A DNA stretch of 64,000 nucleotides, from assembly GCA_036365515.1 (NCBI GenBank), contig CM070873.1, forward strand, positions 19,607,757 to 19,671,756, written 5' to 3'. Positions within the stretch are counted from its first letter, which is position 1, and the number at the start of each line of letters is the position of its first letter. Both the position numbers and the translations under genes were made by a program. Positions 12,029-23,174 of this stretch are shown piece after piece. The notes under the pieces are model-generated. The model had not been told where the DNA came from and searched no databases. It saw nothing but the letters and a program-made list of their open reading frames with translations. The DNA comes from Torymus aiolomorphi. Lineage: Eukaryota > Arthropoda > Insecta > Hymenoptera > Torymidae.

Positions 12029-13264
12029 AGATTTCATTACTTTTTAAGAGAAAATAATAATTACATAATGTGATAACGTTATGAGAGTTTATTATAGTAT
12101 ATTTTTAATATCATTATTAAATGGCTGTATTGTTATTCATAAAAGTTTTCAATTTGAAGAAACAGTCAAATTTTTCTTCAAGGAGCTCTATAAAATGATT
12201 ATATTAGCTAAATTTTTGAAATAATTTAATCAAACATGTATTTTCTTAGGTATGATGATAAATTAACAATAATATTAATTGTAAAATCATATGAAAAAAA
12301 AAACATAATTCTTTTTATTTTTATAGAAAGTTTTTATTTGTACAGTCATGAAAAAAATTATTACCATTTGTAGAGAGTGCTTATTAAATAGATGAGATTA
12401 GAAGAAATTAAAGGACTAGATAAATTGTGTTGTTAAAACGTAAATAAAAATTTTTTTTTTTTTAAACGTGTTGATTATTTAAAAAAAAATTTTTAAACTC
12501 TTATTAAAGTTTTTGGTACAGAGTTTGACGTATGTTGAGAGAGAAAGAGAGAGGGAAGAGAGCGGAAGAAATAGAGGGCGAGAGAGAGGGGAGAAGAGAC
12601 GGAGGGAGAGTAGATTATACAGAAAAAATGTCTGTACTTGCCTTATTTTATAACTTCGCAGAAAGTTTTATATCAACAATATTATTATTTGTACAGTTAA
12701 TAATTACATAATGTGATAACGTTATGACAGTTATAATGTGATAACGTTATTACAGTATATTTTTAATATCATTATTAAATAGTAGTATTGGTATTAACCT
12801 TTTAGCTGCGGGGTAGTCCATATATGGACCAGCAGTCAGGTCAGCGACTCTATCTGAAATATCCAGTGATATTATGTATAGATTTTACATATTCTGAGAG
12901 GTCAATTTGTACTGAAATTTCCCCGCAGCCTAAAGGTTAACAAAAGTTTTAAATTCGAATGTTCTTTTAAGCTGCTTTTTCTATAGAATGTCTTGTGGGT
13001 TCTTTAAATTTGACAGACGTGTAATTTATGTATTTGTTAACAGTTCTACTTATAAACTGTTCAATCAAGATCTTCTTATCCATATGATTCATACGTTCTG
13101 ATACTCTGTAAAAATAAAAACAAAATTTCACAAAGTAACAATACTTATTATTATATTAATAACAGTTTTCTACTATATAAAAGTTTGCTACTTATCTGAA
13201 TATTTATATTTTCATTTCAAAGTACAAATATACTTCTGATCTTGCATGTAATAACCACTGTCGA
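12029..13264. repeat. Degenerate second copy of the right arm region
   Basis: From about 12335 to 13000 the sequence repeats, in the same orientation and with decay, the stretch about 11615-12190: the GTACAGTCATGA start, the TTAAAGTTTTTGG(T)AC block, a GA run, then TACATAATGTGATAACGTTATGA. A TTAA-flanked MITE lies within it. From 13000 to 13264 I see only AT-rich DNA. Confidence 0.6.
12799..12936. mobile_element. piggyBac-like MITE with TTAA duplication
   Basis: The 138-bp element starts CCTTTTAGCTGCGGGG and ends CCCCGCAGCCTAAAGG, which are inverted with few mismatches. It is flanked by TTAA at 12795-12798 and 12937-12940. TTAA targets are characteristic of piggyBac elements. The homologous segment near 12145 lacks the insertion. 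No coding capacity. Confidence 0.75.
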
Positions 13265-15925
13265 AGAAAATGAACCTACTACGGAGCGCACCACCTAGAC
13301 CTCGTCAAAGGCTACCTCGAACACCTGGACCTACTATTACATGCGCCCTGACATCTAAATGTAAAAAACTACGGAGCGCAACACCTAGACATCGTCATCG
13401 GCTACCTCGAACACCTGGACTTCCTATTACATTCGCCCTGACATCTAAATGCAAAAAACTATGGAGCGCACCACCTAGACATCGTCATCGGCTACCTGAA
13501 ACACCTGGACTTCCTATAAAATGCGCCCTGACATATAAATGCAAAAAGCTACCGTGCGCACCTCATCGACTACCCCGAACACCTGGACCACGTATTAGAT
13601 GCACCCTGAGATTTAATCGCAAAAAATTACGGAGCGCACAACCTAGACTCCATTATCGACCACCCCAAAGACCTAGAATACGCATTCGATGCGTTCCAAT
13701 ACCTAGAGGTAAAAAACTACGAAACGCACCACCTAGACATCGTCATCGGCTACCTCGAACACCTAGAATTCCTGTAAAATGCGCACTGACATATAAATGC
13801 AAAAAACTACGGTGCGCAGCACCTAGACATCATCCCCGGTTACCCCGAATACCTGGACCTCCTATTAGATGCGCCGTGACATCTAAATGCAAAAAACTAC
13901 GGAGCTCACCACCTAGACATCATCATCGGCTACCTCGAACACTTGGACCTCCTATAAAATGCGCCCTGACATATAAATGCAAAAATCTACGGTGCACACC
14001 ACCTAGACATCATCATCGCCTAACCCCGAACACCTGGACCACGTATTAGATGCACCCTGAGATCTAATCGCAAAAACCTACGGAGCGCATAACCTAGACT
14101 CCATCATTGGCCAGCCCAAAGACCTAGACCCCGGATTCGATGCGTTCCAATACCCAGAGGTAAAAAACTACGAAGCGCACAACCTAGACATCGTCATCGG
14201 CTACCTCGAACACCTAGACTTCCTGTAAAATGCGCGCTGACATATAAATGCAAAAAACTACGGTGCTCACCACCTAGACATCATCCTCGGCTACCCCAAA
14301 TTCCTGGACCTCCTATTAGATGCGCCGTGACATCTAAATGCAAAAAACTACGGAGCCCACCACCTAGACATCGTTATCGGCTACCTCGAACACCTGGACC
14401 TCCTATTACATTCGCCTTGACATCTAAATGCAAAAAACTACGGAGCGCACCACCTAAACATCGTTATCGGCTACCTCGAACACCTGGACTTCCTATAAAA
14501 TGCGTCCTGACATATAAATGCAAAAAGCTACGGTGCGCACCACCTAGACATCATCATCGGCTACCCCGAACACCTGGACCTCCTATAAAATGCGCCCTGA
14601 CATATAAATGCAAAAATCTACGGTGCCCACCACCTAGACATCGTTATCGGCTACCTCGAACACCTGGACCTCCTATTACATTCGCCTTGACATCTAAATG
14701 CAAAAAACTACGGAGAGCACCACCTAAACATCGTTATCGGCTACCTCGAACACCTGGACTTCCTATAAAATGCGTCCTGACATATAAATGCAAAAAGCTA
14801 CGGTGCGCACCACCTAGACATCATCATCGGCTACCCCGAACACCTGGACCTCCTATAAAATGCGCCCTGACATATAAATGCAAAAATCTACGGTGCACAC
14901 CACCTAGACATCATCATCGCCTAACCCCGAACACCTGGACCACGTATTAGATGCACCCTGAGATCTAATCGCAAAAACCTACGGAGCGCACAACCTAGAC
15001 TCCATCATTGGCCACCCCAAAGACCTAGACCCCGGATTCGATGCGTTCCAATACCTAGAGGTAAAAAACTACGAAGCGCACAACGTAGACTTCGTCATCG
15101 GCTACCTCGTACACCTAGACTTCCTGTAAAATGCGCGCTGACATATAAATGCAAAAAACTACGGTGCTCACCACCTAGACATCATCCTCGGCTACCCCAA
15201 ATACCTGGACCTCCTATTAGATGCGCCGTGACATCTAAATGCAAAAAACTACGGAGCCCACCACCTAGACATCGTTATCGGCTACCTCGAACACCTGGAC
15301 CTCCTATTACATTCGCCCTGACATCTAAATGCAAAAAACTACGGAGCGCACCACCTAGACATCGTTATCGGCTACCTCGAACACCTGGACTTCCTATAAA
15401 ATGCGCCCTGACATATAAATGCAAAAAGCTACGGTGCGCACCACCTAGAGATCATCATCGGCTACCCCGAACACCTGGACCTCCTATTAGATGCGCCGTG
15501 ACATCTAAATGCAAAAAACTACGGAGCGCACCACCTAGACATCATCATCGGCTACCTCGAATACCTGTACCTCCTATTACATTCGCCCTCACATCTAAAT
15601 GCAAAAAACTACGGAGCGCACCACCTAGACATCGTCATCGGCTACCTTGAACACCTGGACCATGTATTAGATGCACCCTGAGATCTAATCGCAAAAAACT
15701 ACGGAGCGCACAACCTAGACTCCATCATCGGCCACCCAAAAGATCTAGACCACGCATTCGATGCGTTCCAATACCTAGAGGTAAAAAACTACGAAGCGCA
15801 CCACCTAGACGTCATCATCGGCTACCCCGAACACCTGGACCACGTATTAGATGCGTTCCAATACCTAGAGGTAAAACGCTACGGAGCATACCACCTAGAC
15901 ATCATCTTCGGGTACCCCGAAGGCT
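13265..15925 (+). repeat. 90-bp satellite array with about 900-bp higher-order repeat
   Basis: About 29 units follow a core such as GCAAAAAACTACGGAGCGCA and CATCGGCTACCTCGAACACC. The period is 90 bp, so frames stay open over long stretches (259, 207 and 140 codons), giving 30-residue repeats rich in Arg, Pro and Lys (for example KCKKLRSAPPRHRHRLPRTP). A block boundary recurs at 14327 and 15228 and stop positions recur at 14049 and 14950, both 901 bp apart, so about ten units form a higher-order repeat. I treat it as satellite DNA and not as a gene: there is no start context, splice structure or unique flanking coding sequence. Confidence 0.85.
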
Positions 15926-16252
15926 TTACCTCGAGTTCCTCGGGTACAGTTCGAATGAGCCTCGAATTCACCTGAAGCTAGCCGCGGGTGTGCCTCGGAT
16001 TAGCCTCGGCAGCACCTCGGCTGTACCTCGGCTCGAGCCGCGGCAAATCCGGAGCTGGAGCCGAGGTCCGAGCCGAGGTAAAGCCGAGGTCCGAGCCGAG
16101 GTCCCAGCCGAGGTAAAGCCGAGATCCGAGCCGAGTTCTAGCCGAGGCTCGACCGAGGTCCAACCGAGGCTCGACCGAGGTCCGAGCCGAGGTAAAGCCG
16201 AGGTCCAAGCCGAGGTTCCAGCTGAGGTAAAGCCGATGTCCGAGCCGAGTAC
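15926..16252. repeat. GC-rich short tandem repeat (about 12-bp unit)
   Basis: Degenerate units of the form AGCCGAGGTCCG / AGCCGAGGTAAA occur in tandem directly after the 90-bp array, starting with a diverged stretch rich in CCTCG. Frames are open on both strands only because the repeat lacks stops. Confidence 0.75.
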
Positions 16253-16960
16253 TCTATACCTTTGTAAAAGTCTACGTTGTTATGACTCATCTCGCGCAAT
16301 TCGATCTTACATATGAAGTGTCATGACAGAAATTTTAAAACGTCGATTTCTCGAAAACACGTACAAGTGGGTTAGGTCTTTATTCCGGGAAGCCACAGAT
16401 ATTATGTTCATGTTTATATGTATGTGTATATACATATATAGAGGTATATACATAGAGAGAGGTTATGTACTAATAAACATATATACTGTATATAATAAAA
16501 AATATACATATGCTTATGTCTCTTCTTCTCTCCCTCTCTCTCTATCTATATTTTTATCTTTCTCTTTCTCTTGTCTTTCTTTATTATTATTCGGGCATTA
16601 TCACTGCTTAACTCTTCATGGCCATTAATTCCTGGTGATTGCATATGTGTATATATACATAACATATATGACGTCACAGGAAGTCGGGAAAAACCGGATG
16701 CGAGGCTGAATACCATGGAGAAAGTTAAGAAATCGGAAAGCCGACAAAAAAAAATTCAGTCCCTTATATCTTTTGAATGAGATAATCTTTTTAAATAAAA
16801 TCTTTTGATTTGAGTAGAGCAATGAAATGGCTATCGATTAAGAGGGATACGTTATATAGTTAAAACTAGCGCAATAGATGTATAAGCTCATAGAAATTCT
16901 CGTACATCCATTTCAATGTATATTATCACGCGGTCGTCCTAAGGCTCTTCTATACTTGCC
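16253..16960. other. AT-rich spacer with TA/CT microsatellite
   Basis: It holds ATATAT-rich runs (about 16420-16510) and a CT-rich run (about 16520-16575). There is no supported gene. It ends where copia integrase homology begins. Confidence 0.5.
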
Positions 16961-17895
16961 TTCGGAACGCTCCCGCGTTCCTTGATACGGCTGCTCCTAG
17001 AGCTAAATCCCACATTTTTCGGCTAAGCCAGTCAGTTATTAACGTTCGCACTTTCGTTTGTATCGTCTGATTAAATCTTCCGCTACTTAATTGTGCTGAG
17101 GTGTATCAGGACAGGCAAGTTGTAATTCTGTACGCAGCTTACTCAAAACTTTCGACATCTTACCGCCAGTGAATTTTGTCCCTTGATCGGATCTTAAATA
17201 GCACGCTTTCGCATCGTTCCCTAATAAACTTCGTCCTCTCTTGACAAAGGATTCGAAACAGAACACAATTTCGTCTTTTGTGTTCATAGGCTATGCCATG
17301 GCAAGGCGAGAATAGTCGCCCACAAACACTGAAATATACTCGTATTTCTTTGGATAAGTGACTGGACTTATCATTCCCATTGTGTCCGAATGCACAATTT
17401 GCAAGGGCTCTGTCGCTCTAAGTCGTGTTTGTTTAAATAGTAATCATTGATCTTCGAGATCATACATACTTCACAATCAAGAATTTCGTCATCAAAGACC
17501 GTTTGATTTAAATCTTTAATATGCGGATACTTTCGCTGCATTGCCTTCAAGTAGTTTAATAACGCATGTCCCATTCTTGCGTGCCACAGCATAGCTTTAT
17601 TATAGGTAGAAGGTTCGTTCTGGGTTTCTGTGTATGTGTCATAATTTTCTTTTCGCTCGCTTATTTTCCTTTCGCTAATATCATTTAACTTTCGGTTTAA
17701 CACAGTATTTTCTAAGTCAGAATCTGCGACGTTTTTGTTATTTTTACTCTCAGTCTTATTTTTACTTTCGTCATCTTTTTCATTTTCTTTCGCAGTTTCA
17801 GTATTTATTTGATTTTTCATACGCCTAGTAGTCACATACGCTACAATTTTACCATTTAATTGATCTCCTTCGCTATTTTCGTTGTTTACTTTCAA
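16961..17895 (-). pseudogene. Copia GAG-pre-integrase and integrase core
   Basis: The minus frame 17371-17895 ends with MLWHARMGHALLNYLKAM and later CEVCMISKI, the His-His-Cys-Cys zinc domain (GAG-pre-integrase). The next frame reads GDYSRLAMA, giving the first catalytic Asp, then LRSDQGTKFTGG with the second Asp (17087-17287). The expected Glu block near 17075 reads into RFNQTIQTKVRTLITD. There is a stop after LAMA and further stops at 17085. The product would insert element cDNA into the genome. Homology ends at about 16961 and resumes at 9560. Confidence 0.85.
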
Positions 17896-18279
17896 ATTCT
17901 ATTACTCAGTATGGCCTTTTATATATACACGATATAAATGATTTATTCGACACTGGATCATAAATGTCAATTTTCTCATTATCCAAATAAATACATAAAC
18001 GTTGATCGGCAAACTTTCGCAATGACAATAAATTATAGAACAAATTCTCGGACAAATTCTCAGCACATATAACTTTTTCCAAGTTAATTAATTTGTCTAT
18101 TTTCGAATAACCCTGAATTTAACCTTCTCCCTCCGATCTTAAATTAGCATACTCATTTTGTTAGTGCATATAATTTCTTTCGCTTGTTTATTAAAAGTTT
18201 AAATATGAGCCTTGAATTCGTTAAAGTGCTCTGTAGCACCTGTATCTGCCAAAAATTCGGCCAGTAGAACATTCTCATT
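17896..18279 (-). pseudogene. Copia aspartic protease region, degenerate
   Basis: In broken minus-strand frames I read DTGATEHFNEF (near 18205-18255), matching the copia protease DSGAT-H pattern, and later NLFYNLLSLRKF and CIYLDNEKIDI, the second half of the domain. Several stops interrupt it. It sits correctly between gag zinc knuckles and GAG-pre-integrase. Confidence 0.65.
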
Positions 18280-19400
18280 TTACTTTCTTTCTATATTTGC
18301 GACATTAAGAGCGCCACTTTTCTCTAGTTTTAGCTTTCGCTCTATAGCTTTACGCTCTGCTACAGAGTACTCACTATTTTCTTTGTTGTTGTTATTTGGT
18401 CTATATTTCTTAGCGCTATTATCGTATTTCCTTTCATTCTTTGGCTGAGTGCCTCTACTTTCGCTTCTATTTCTATTACAATTATGGAAAACTCTACTTT
18501 CGTACGTTTTATGGGAGTTCTTTCGACTTTCGTTTGCCAGTCTTTGAGGACAATGAGCAGCAATGTGCTTCGTGAGTCGCTTACACTCAAAGCAGACTCG
18601 GAGTCCCGTACTAGCGTGTGGGCAGTTCCTTCCAAAGTGCCCGAAGTCATCGCAATTGGAGCACTTGGGTACTGTGGTGTTTACTTCAAGGTTTGCTGCC
18701 ATTGCTGTAGTTTGGCCTTTCGCTTGATCTTTCACCTGATCTTTCGCCTGTGTTCTTACGCTCTACGCTTGATCTTTCGCCTGGTCTTTTGCCTGTGTTC
18801 TTACGCTCTTCATTTGATCTTTCGCCTGTTTTCATACGCTCTCAAACTATAATACGAGCATTTTGTTTGATCAAAACTGAGAGGTTTATCGGTTCTACTT
18901 CTCATCACGAAGTCAGCACTTTATATTTCATTATTTGATCCAACTACATCGTTATAAAATGCATCACGTATTTTTTCGGCAAAGTTTAAATTCCTTAAAG
19001 GTTGTTATAATTGAGAACAATTTTTTCAAATTTATCAATAAATTCTATTGCCTTTTCTTTCTCTGGCTTATAATGCATATTATACAACTTTAATTTTATT
19101 TAACAATATAACTGGATCTTTAATATCCATTACTTTCGCATAATATTCATTGTCAATGTGATTTATCAGAATATCTCGTACCTTAAATTTGTGTTTTTCT
19201 TTCGCTGATTCATTCAAATTATCATTCGCTTTGATAGTCTCATCGATTACATACAAAATATCATTCGCTATTTATTCTGACGTAATCAACAAATATTCAA
19301 ACTTTGCCTATTTAGTTAATTTATAATCTCCTTTAAGGACAGATCCTTTTCCCGATTATCCGAACTTAAACGTTTCTGTCAATTCTCTTGATACATCAAT
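18280..19400 (-). pseudogene. Copia gag capsid/nucleocapsid region
   Basis: The best frame (18280-18735) contains CSNCDDFGHFGRNC, a CCHC zinc knuckle, then CFECKRLTKHIAAHC, a second one, and a basic Asn-rich tail. Upstream (18700-19400) I can follow degenerate gag sequence in several frames, including NFAEKIRDAFYNDVVGS and KHKFKVRDILINHI, which resemble the copia UBN2-type gag. Ser/Arg-Glu repeats of the ERSGERSS type precede the zinc knuckles. Many stops and frameshifts are present. Confidence 0.7.
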
Positions 19401-19727
19401 AAAACTTCCATTATCGTTCACTTTATTTATCTTTCCCAATTCGTCATTCACTATCTCAATCACTTCCGTTTTATTAATATTATCAGAAGGCAATTGTGTG
19501 GAACTTAAACACGCTTGTTTATTGAATGATTCTCCTTCCTTATCATCAGACATATTATTTTCTACCTGTTCGCTCAATTCGTTCCACATCATGTTTAGTT
19601 CCCTATGCACGTACTCAAATACTTGATTGTGGTTTGCCTCAACCTTGTCAGCCAGCTTCTTTTGGTTTAACTCCAGTCGCTTCATCCGCTTATCCATTTC
19701 TGACAACTGACGTTGGATTTCTATCAA
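19356..19727 (-). pseudogene. Copia gag N-terminal coiled-coil segment
   Basis: An intact 123-codon frame begins MIEIQRQLSEMDKRMKRLEL, strongly heptad-like, and ends TETFKFG shortly before gag homology. A coiled coil at the start of a copia gag would be unusual, so it may be an extra N-terminal domain or a captured segment. It is followed by a stop and by capsid-like sequence in other frames. Confidence 0.5.
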
Positions 19728-19812
19728 AATAGAGTCAAAGAATTTAGGTACAATTATATTTACATACCTGTTTATGAAAACTTTGTTCGTAGAGGTTATT
19801 GTTTGTATATTT

Positions 19813-20284
19813 TTAATTTTTTTGTTTACCTGCCAATGTTGTGATTATTTTCTCATTTTGACGTTCGCTTATCGAAATGTTGTCTGCCGCTAGTTTTACA
19901 ATGTTTTTCGATGTTTTTACTTTCTCTGCTGCCGCCGCTTTCGCTATTCCGTCTGTCAGTCTTTGAGAACAATGAGCAGCAATGTGCTCCGTGAGTTGCT
20001 TGTACTCAAAGCATACTCGTAGTCCCTTACTGGCGTGCGGACTGCCAAGTTCATTAAGTTCTTTTGCATTTCCTTCATTATGCTCTTTCTCTTTTTCTTC
20101 TTCACGCTCTTTCTCTTTTTCTTCATCACGCTCTTTCGCTTTTACTTCATCACGCTCTTTCGCTTTTTCTTGTTCACGCTCTTTCTCTTTTTCTTCATCA
20201 CGCTCTTTCGCTTTTACTTCATCACGCTCTTTCGCTTTTTCTTCATTACGCTCTTTTTCTGTTGATTCCACCCACATACGCTCG
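19813..20284 (-). pseudogene. Second gag-like ORF with KERDE repeats, split by the Polinton
   Basis: The minus frame contains tandem EEKAKERDE / EVKAKERDE units (about 20080-20265), then SPHASKGLRVCFEYKQLTEH and IAAHCSQRL. This repeats the zinc-knuckle region of the gag at 18280-18735 with changes. Its upstream end is interrupted by the Polinton. Without the Polinton and one copy of the 6-bp duplication the frame continues into 43398-43474, where an ATG (minus strand, 43474) could be its start. The relation to the main gag is a partial duplication, or a second gag-like reading frame of the same element. Confidence 0.6.
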
Positions 20285-20740
20285 AGTAGTATAACTAGGC
20301 CGGTTCTACCCCCCCCCCCCCCCCCCCCCCGCCACTCGGCCACCGGCCGACCTGTGTAACGTTCTGATAGGTTGAGACGGGGAGGTGGGGCTCCGCCCAC
20401 TTTTGAGAAGCTTCTACCCTTCTATTTGTAATGACGTCATCGAATAAAAATTATCCGTATTTTATTGTCACATTTTTGCATGACGATCAAATGTTTATTT
20501 ACGAGCGACTCCCGGGCGGCGCGCGCGGGGACTAGCATCTTACCGCGGTGACAAACTGGACGACCGCGGGGATGAGGTGATTCGCGCGGCGGGCGCGCGG
20601 AGATGAGCATATTATCGCGGTGGCTAGCTGATTTCCGCGGTCATTAGCACACACCGCCCGCGTGTAAGTATATTTACCGCGTTGATGAGTTGACTTTCGC
20701 GGGCATTGGTCTATCGTCGCTGGTAAGATATTTACCGCGC
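20285..20740 (+). repeat. Polinton left terminal inverted repeat
   Basis: Pairs with 42937-43397. It has a poly-C run (about 20310-20330) that is much shorter on the right side. The inner half carries degenerate CCGCG-containing units. Confidence 0.9.
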
Positions 20741-21028
20741 TGATCAGCTGATCACCGCAGCGTGCTCATCGTGTGATACCGCGTGTGCATCGGTCACACG
20801 GACAAGCTTAAGCGCTGCATGTTATAAGCGAATACTTCACGCTAGCAATTTTATTCGATGATCTCCAAAGGGATCTATGGGTAAAAGAAATTAAAACAGT
20901 AATATATAATATTCATGAAGTTTATTAAACATAATTTTTTTTTACAACTGTTGTATAAGTTTTCATATTATATTAGCATTAAATTGTACATTAAATACAA
21001 TCTCTTCTTAAAGGTGGCACCAAAATCT
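20741..21028. other. Polinton left subterminal spacer
   Basis: No gene. A transition from GC-rich to AT-rich DNA before the capsid gene stop. Confidence 0.5.
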
Positions 21029-22237
21029 CTAGACTAATTTCTTAATATCCCCACTTATGGGATTATATTCGATAATACGGTCATGTAAAATCAAGCAGTA
21101 GGCTGATGTCTGTGCTGGGTAATTTTCTTTAGCTTCAAATTCAAGACGAACATCAACTGGGGCCTGCTTCAGCGACTCGTTCTGTTTTGAGCAGTCAATG
21201 ACAACTAAAGAAGCATTCTGTATATAATCCCTCTTTTTGAGCATAGGTTCAATTTCTTTTCCGTAATATGCATTTTGAAAGTTAATATACATATCGTATA
21301 ATAAAGCATATTGATTTTGATCAATATTTAGATTGAGATTTCCGTAAGAATAGTATTGAGAATTGAGAAATAGTTTCAAATTACTTATTTTGCAACGGTC
21401 AAAACGGCTAGCGTTAGCTCCATTTTGTCCTTTACGATTGTTCTGAAATCCTAAAATGACGAATCGTAGTTTTTCTAATTGATTCGATGTCTTAACTGTC
21501 CAAACATGCTGCGATGTGGTTGGAAGTAATGGATACTCGTACAGCTCCCAACTACAGAAACTCATAGCAATAGGAGTTTCCTTCTGTAGGTAATGAAGGA
21601 ATCGTATTTTATGCTTATCGGATAATAGCACATATGGCATTAACCATTCAATTTTAACAAAGTTAATTTTGAACTATTCTGCTTGCGGTTGCACAATAGC
21701 ATTTACATTATTCTTCGATCTTGTGAGAACAAACTCATGTTTGCAATTGACTATAATTTTACGATAGTCTTCCGCAAAGCCGAGAATCATACTTAGTGGT
21801 ATGGACACATCAAAGTAGCCAGCATTATCGGTTATTTGCTGAGTTTCTGCAATATCAATCCAGTCTGCGTTTTCCAAGTTTTGCGTAGGATTGAACGATA
21901 TCAAACCCTTCATTAGACTTGTCAAACCAACATTTTTACATTTATCAATCTCTACAGCATTAATTTCATATCGGATTTCTTCGAAAAGATGACAGAGGGC
22001 GTTGTTTACAAGCTTTGTGATAACTGCTGCGGTGCCATCTGCTTTTAATAATCGGCCATGAATATGTAATGAACTGCGACAAGGTAGAAGGTAGAGATCT
22101 TGATGCTGTATGGCGATACGAATTTCATCACTGTTATTGAAAGCTGACGAGGTGTAAGGCTGATGTGCATGCACTTCATAATGAGCGACAGATTCATCGA
22201 ATTCCACAGATGACTGTACGTTTAATATGTCGTCCAT
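21029..22237 (-). pseudogene. Polinton major capsid protein, one in-frame stop
   Basis: The frame from ATG at 22237 to 21029 is 402 sense positions long, interrupted only by a TAG at 21674-21676. The C-terminal half contains YPLLPTTSQHVWTVKTSNQL, KLFLNSQYYSYGNLNL and SAYCLILHDRIIEYN, which I recognise as the double jelly-roll major capsid protein of insect Polintons. The N-terminal half has HYEVHAHQPYTSSAF and RSSLHIHGRLLKADG. The protein would build the icosahedral shell. It lies first of four leftward-transcribed virion genes. Length is close to the usual for the family. Apart from the stop the frame is clean, which suggests fairly recent loss. Confidence 0.88.
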
Positions 22238-22386
22238 CTCTTTTGATTGTAAAAACCACAGGAAAACAGACAAATTATTTTTCTCCGGCGTTTCTTCTGA
22301 CCTGCAGTCCTAGACTTTTCAGGAAGCGAATATTCTGAGTTGTTAGCTCTTTCACTGCTCGTTGATGACTGATCTTCTGCTGACAT
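22222..22386 (-). CDS. Small basic Ser-rich ORF overlapping the capsid start
   Basis: It encodes 54 residues beginning MSAEDQSSTSSERANNSEYS, then a basic KKRRRK stretch near residue 31. Its 3' end overlaps the first codons of the major capsid gene in another frame. It fills the gap between the two capsid genes, so it may be a real small Polinton gene or an N-terminal extension in a decayed frame. No function assigned. Confidence 0.3.
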   Translation of the reverse strand: MSAEDQSSTSSERANNSEYSLPEKSRTAGQKKRRRKIICLFSCGFYNQKRWTTY

Positions 22387-22441
22387 GATTTTCTTTTAAT
22401 ATAGCTTTTGCCAACTTTGCTATTATATACGATTCCCATAA

Positions 22442-23131
22442 TTACGATGCTGCTTTGATGTGTAATCTAATTGTTATAATTTCTCCACGAAAATTCACCA
22501 AGTTTCCGTCCTGATCGACGATGCGTAACTGTATATTATCGATAGTATTAACTGTAATTGGTAAATAAATAACTTGTGTTGGAATTTCAATGATCTTATA
22601 GCCCGGAGGAACAGCTGGGAAAAATTCATGTATCGTATGCACTTTCTGTCCATTTATATAGCCTCCAGACGTAATGTTGCACTCAACTCGTAGAGCGTTA
22701 ATCTTAAGAATAGATACAGGTAAATCTGATTCGTGAGTAATATTTGCTGAAAGAGTATGTCGCGTAAAGCCTAACAATCTTCCAATAGAATCTTGTGGCT
22801 GGAAATTTATTGTATGACTGCACTTGATTATACTGCGAAGAGTATTATTATTTGGTTTGAGGCTGAGTACTATGCTTTTAGGTGTAAGTATTTCCTGTAG
22901 ATCGCGTTCAATGTCTTCAATTTCCCAGCTACCTGTTGGTAATGTCACTATCTCTTCTCCCACGTAAAGCTTGTTATTGTCAATATCGATATTGGGGATT
23001 GAATTAAAGGTTAAAAGTTCAATCAACCCTAGAACGAATCTTTTATTTGTCAAGAGTTCAATTGGTGGAAAATATTGAGTCTCTAGTACAGATGACGTTC
23101 CAGATAAACATAGCATCAATGATTCGCTCAT
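22442..23131 (-). CDS. Polinton minor capsid (penton) protein
   Basis: An intact frame of 229 codons from ATG at 23131. The motif NFQPQDSIGRLLGFTRHTL near residue 110 and the C-terminal VIYLPITVNTIDNIQLRIVD are typical of the Polinton minor capsid protein, a single jelly-roll predicted to form capsid vertices. It sits between the major capsid and protease genes, as in related elements, and shares their strand. No breaks are visible and the length is normal, so this gene may still be translatable, although the element is otherwise defective. Confidence 0.82.
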   Translation of the reverse strand: MSESLMLCLSGTSSVLETQYFPPIELLTNKRFVLGLIELLTFNSIPNIDIDNNKLYVGEEIVTLPTGSWEIEDIERDLQEILTPKSIVLSLKPNNNTLRSIIKCSHTINFQPQDSIGRLLGFTRHTLSANITHESDLPVSILKINALRVECNITSGGYINGQKVHTIHEFFPAVPPGYKIIEIPTQVIYLPITVNTIDNIQLRIVDQDGNLVNFRGEIITIRLHIKAAS

Positions 23132-23174
23132 GACTGCTTAAGTAATACTGACTATGTATAACATATATATTGTT

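Noticed and set aside
13270..14049. 259-codon frame as a protein gene
   Set aside because: It is made only of 90-bp satellite units; openness follows from the unit length and lack of stops.
13265..16252. CRISPR-like array
   Set aside because: Units are contiguous and have no unique spacers; the genome is eukaryotic.
20310..20330. Poly-C run as a functional G-quadruplex
   Set aside because: The matching position in the right inverted repeat has only a short G run, so it is better explained as slippage.
19982..20359. Ser/Phe-rich plus-strand frames
   Set aside because: Shadow of the KERDE repeats of the minus-strand gag-like ORF.
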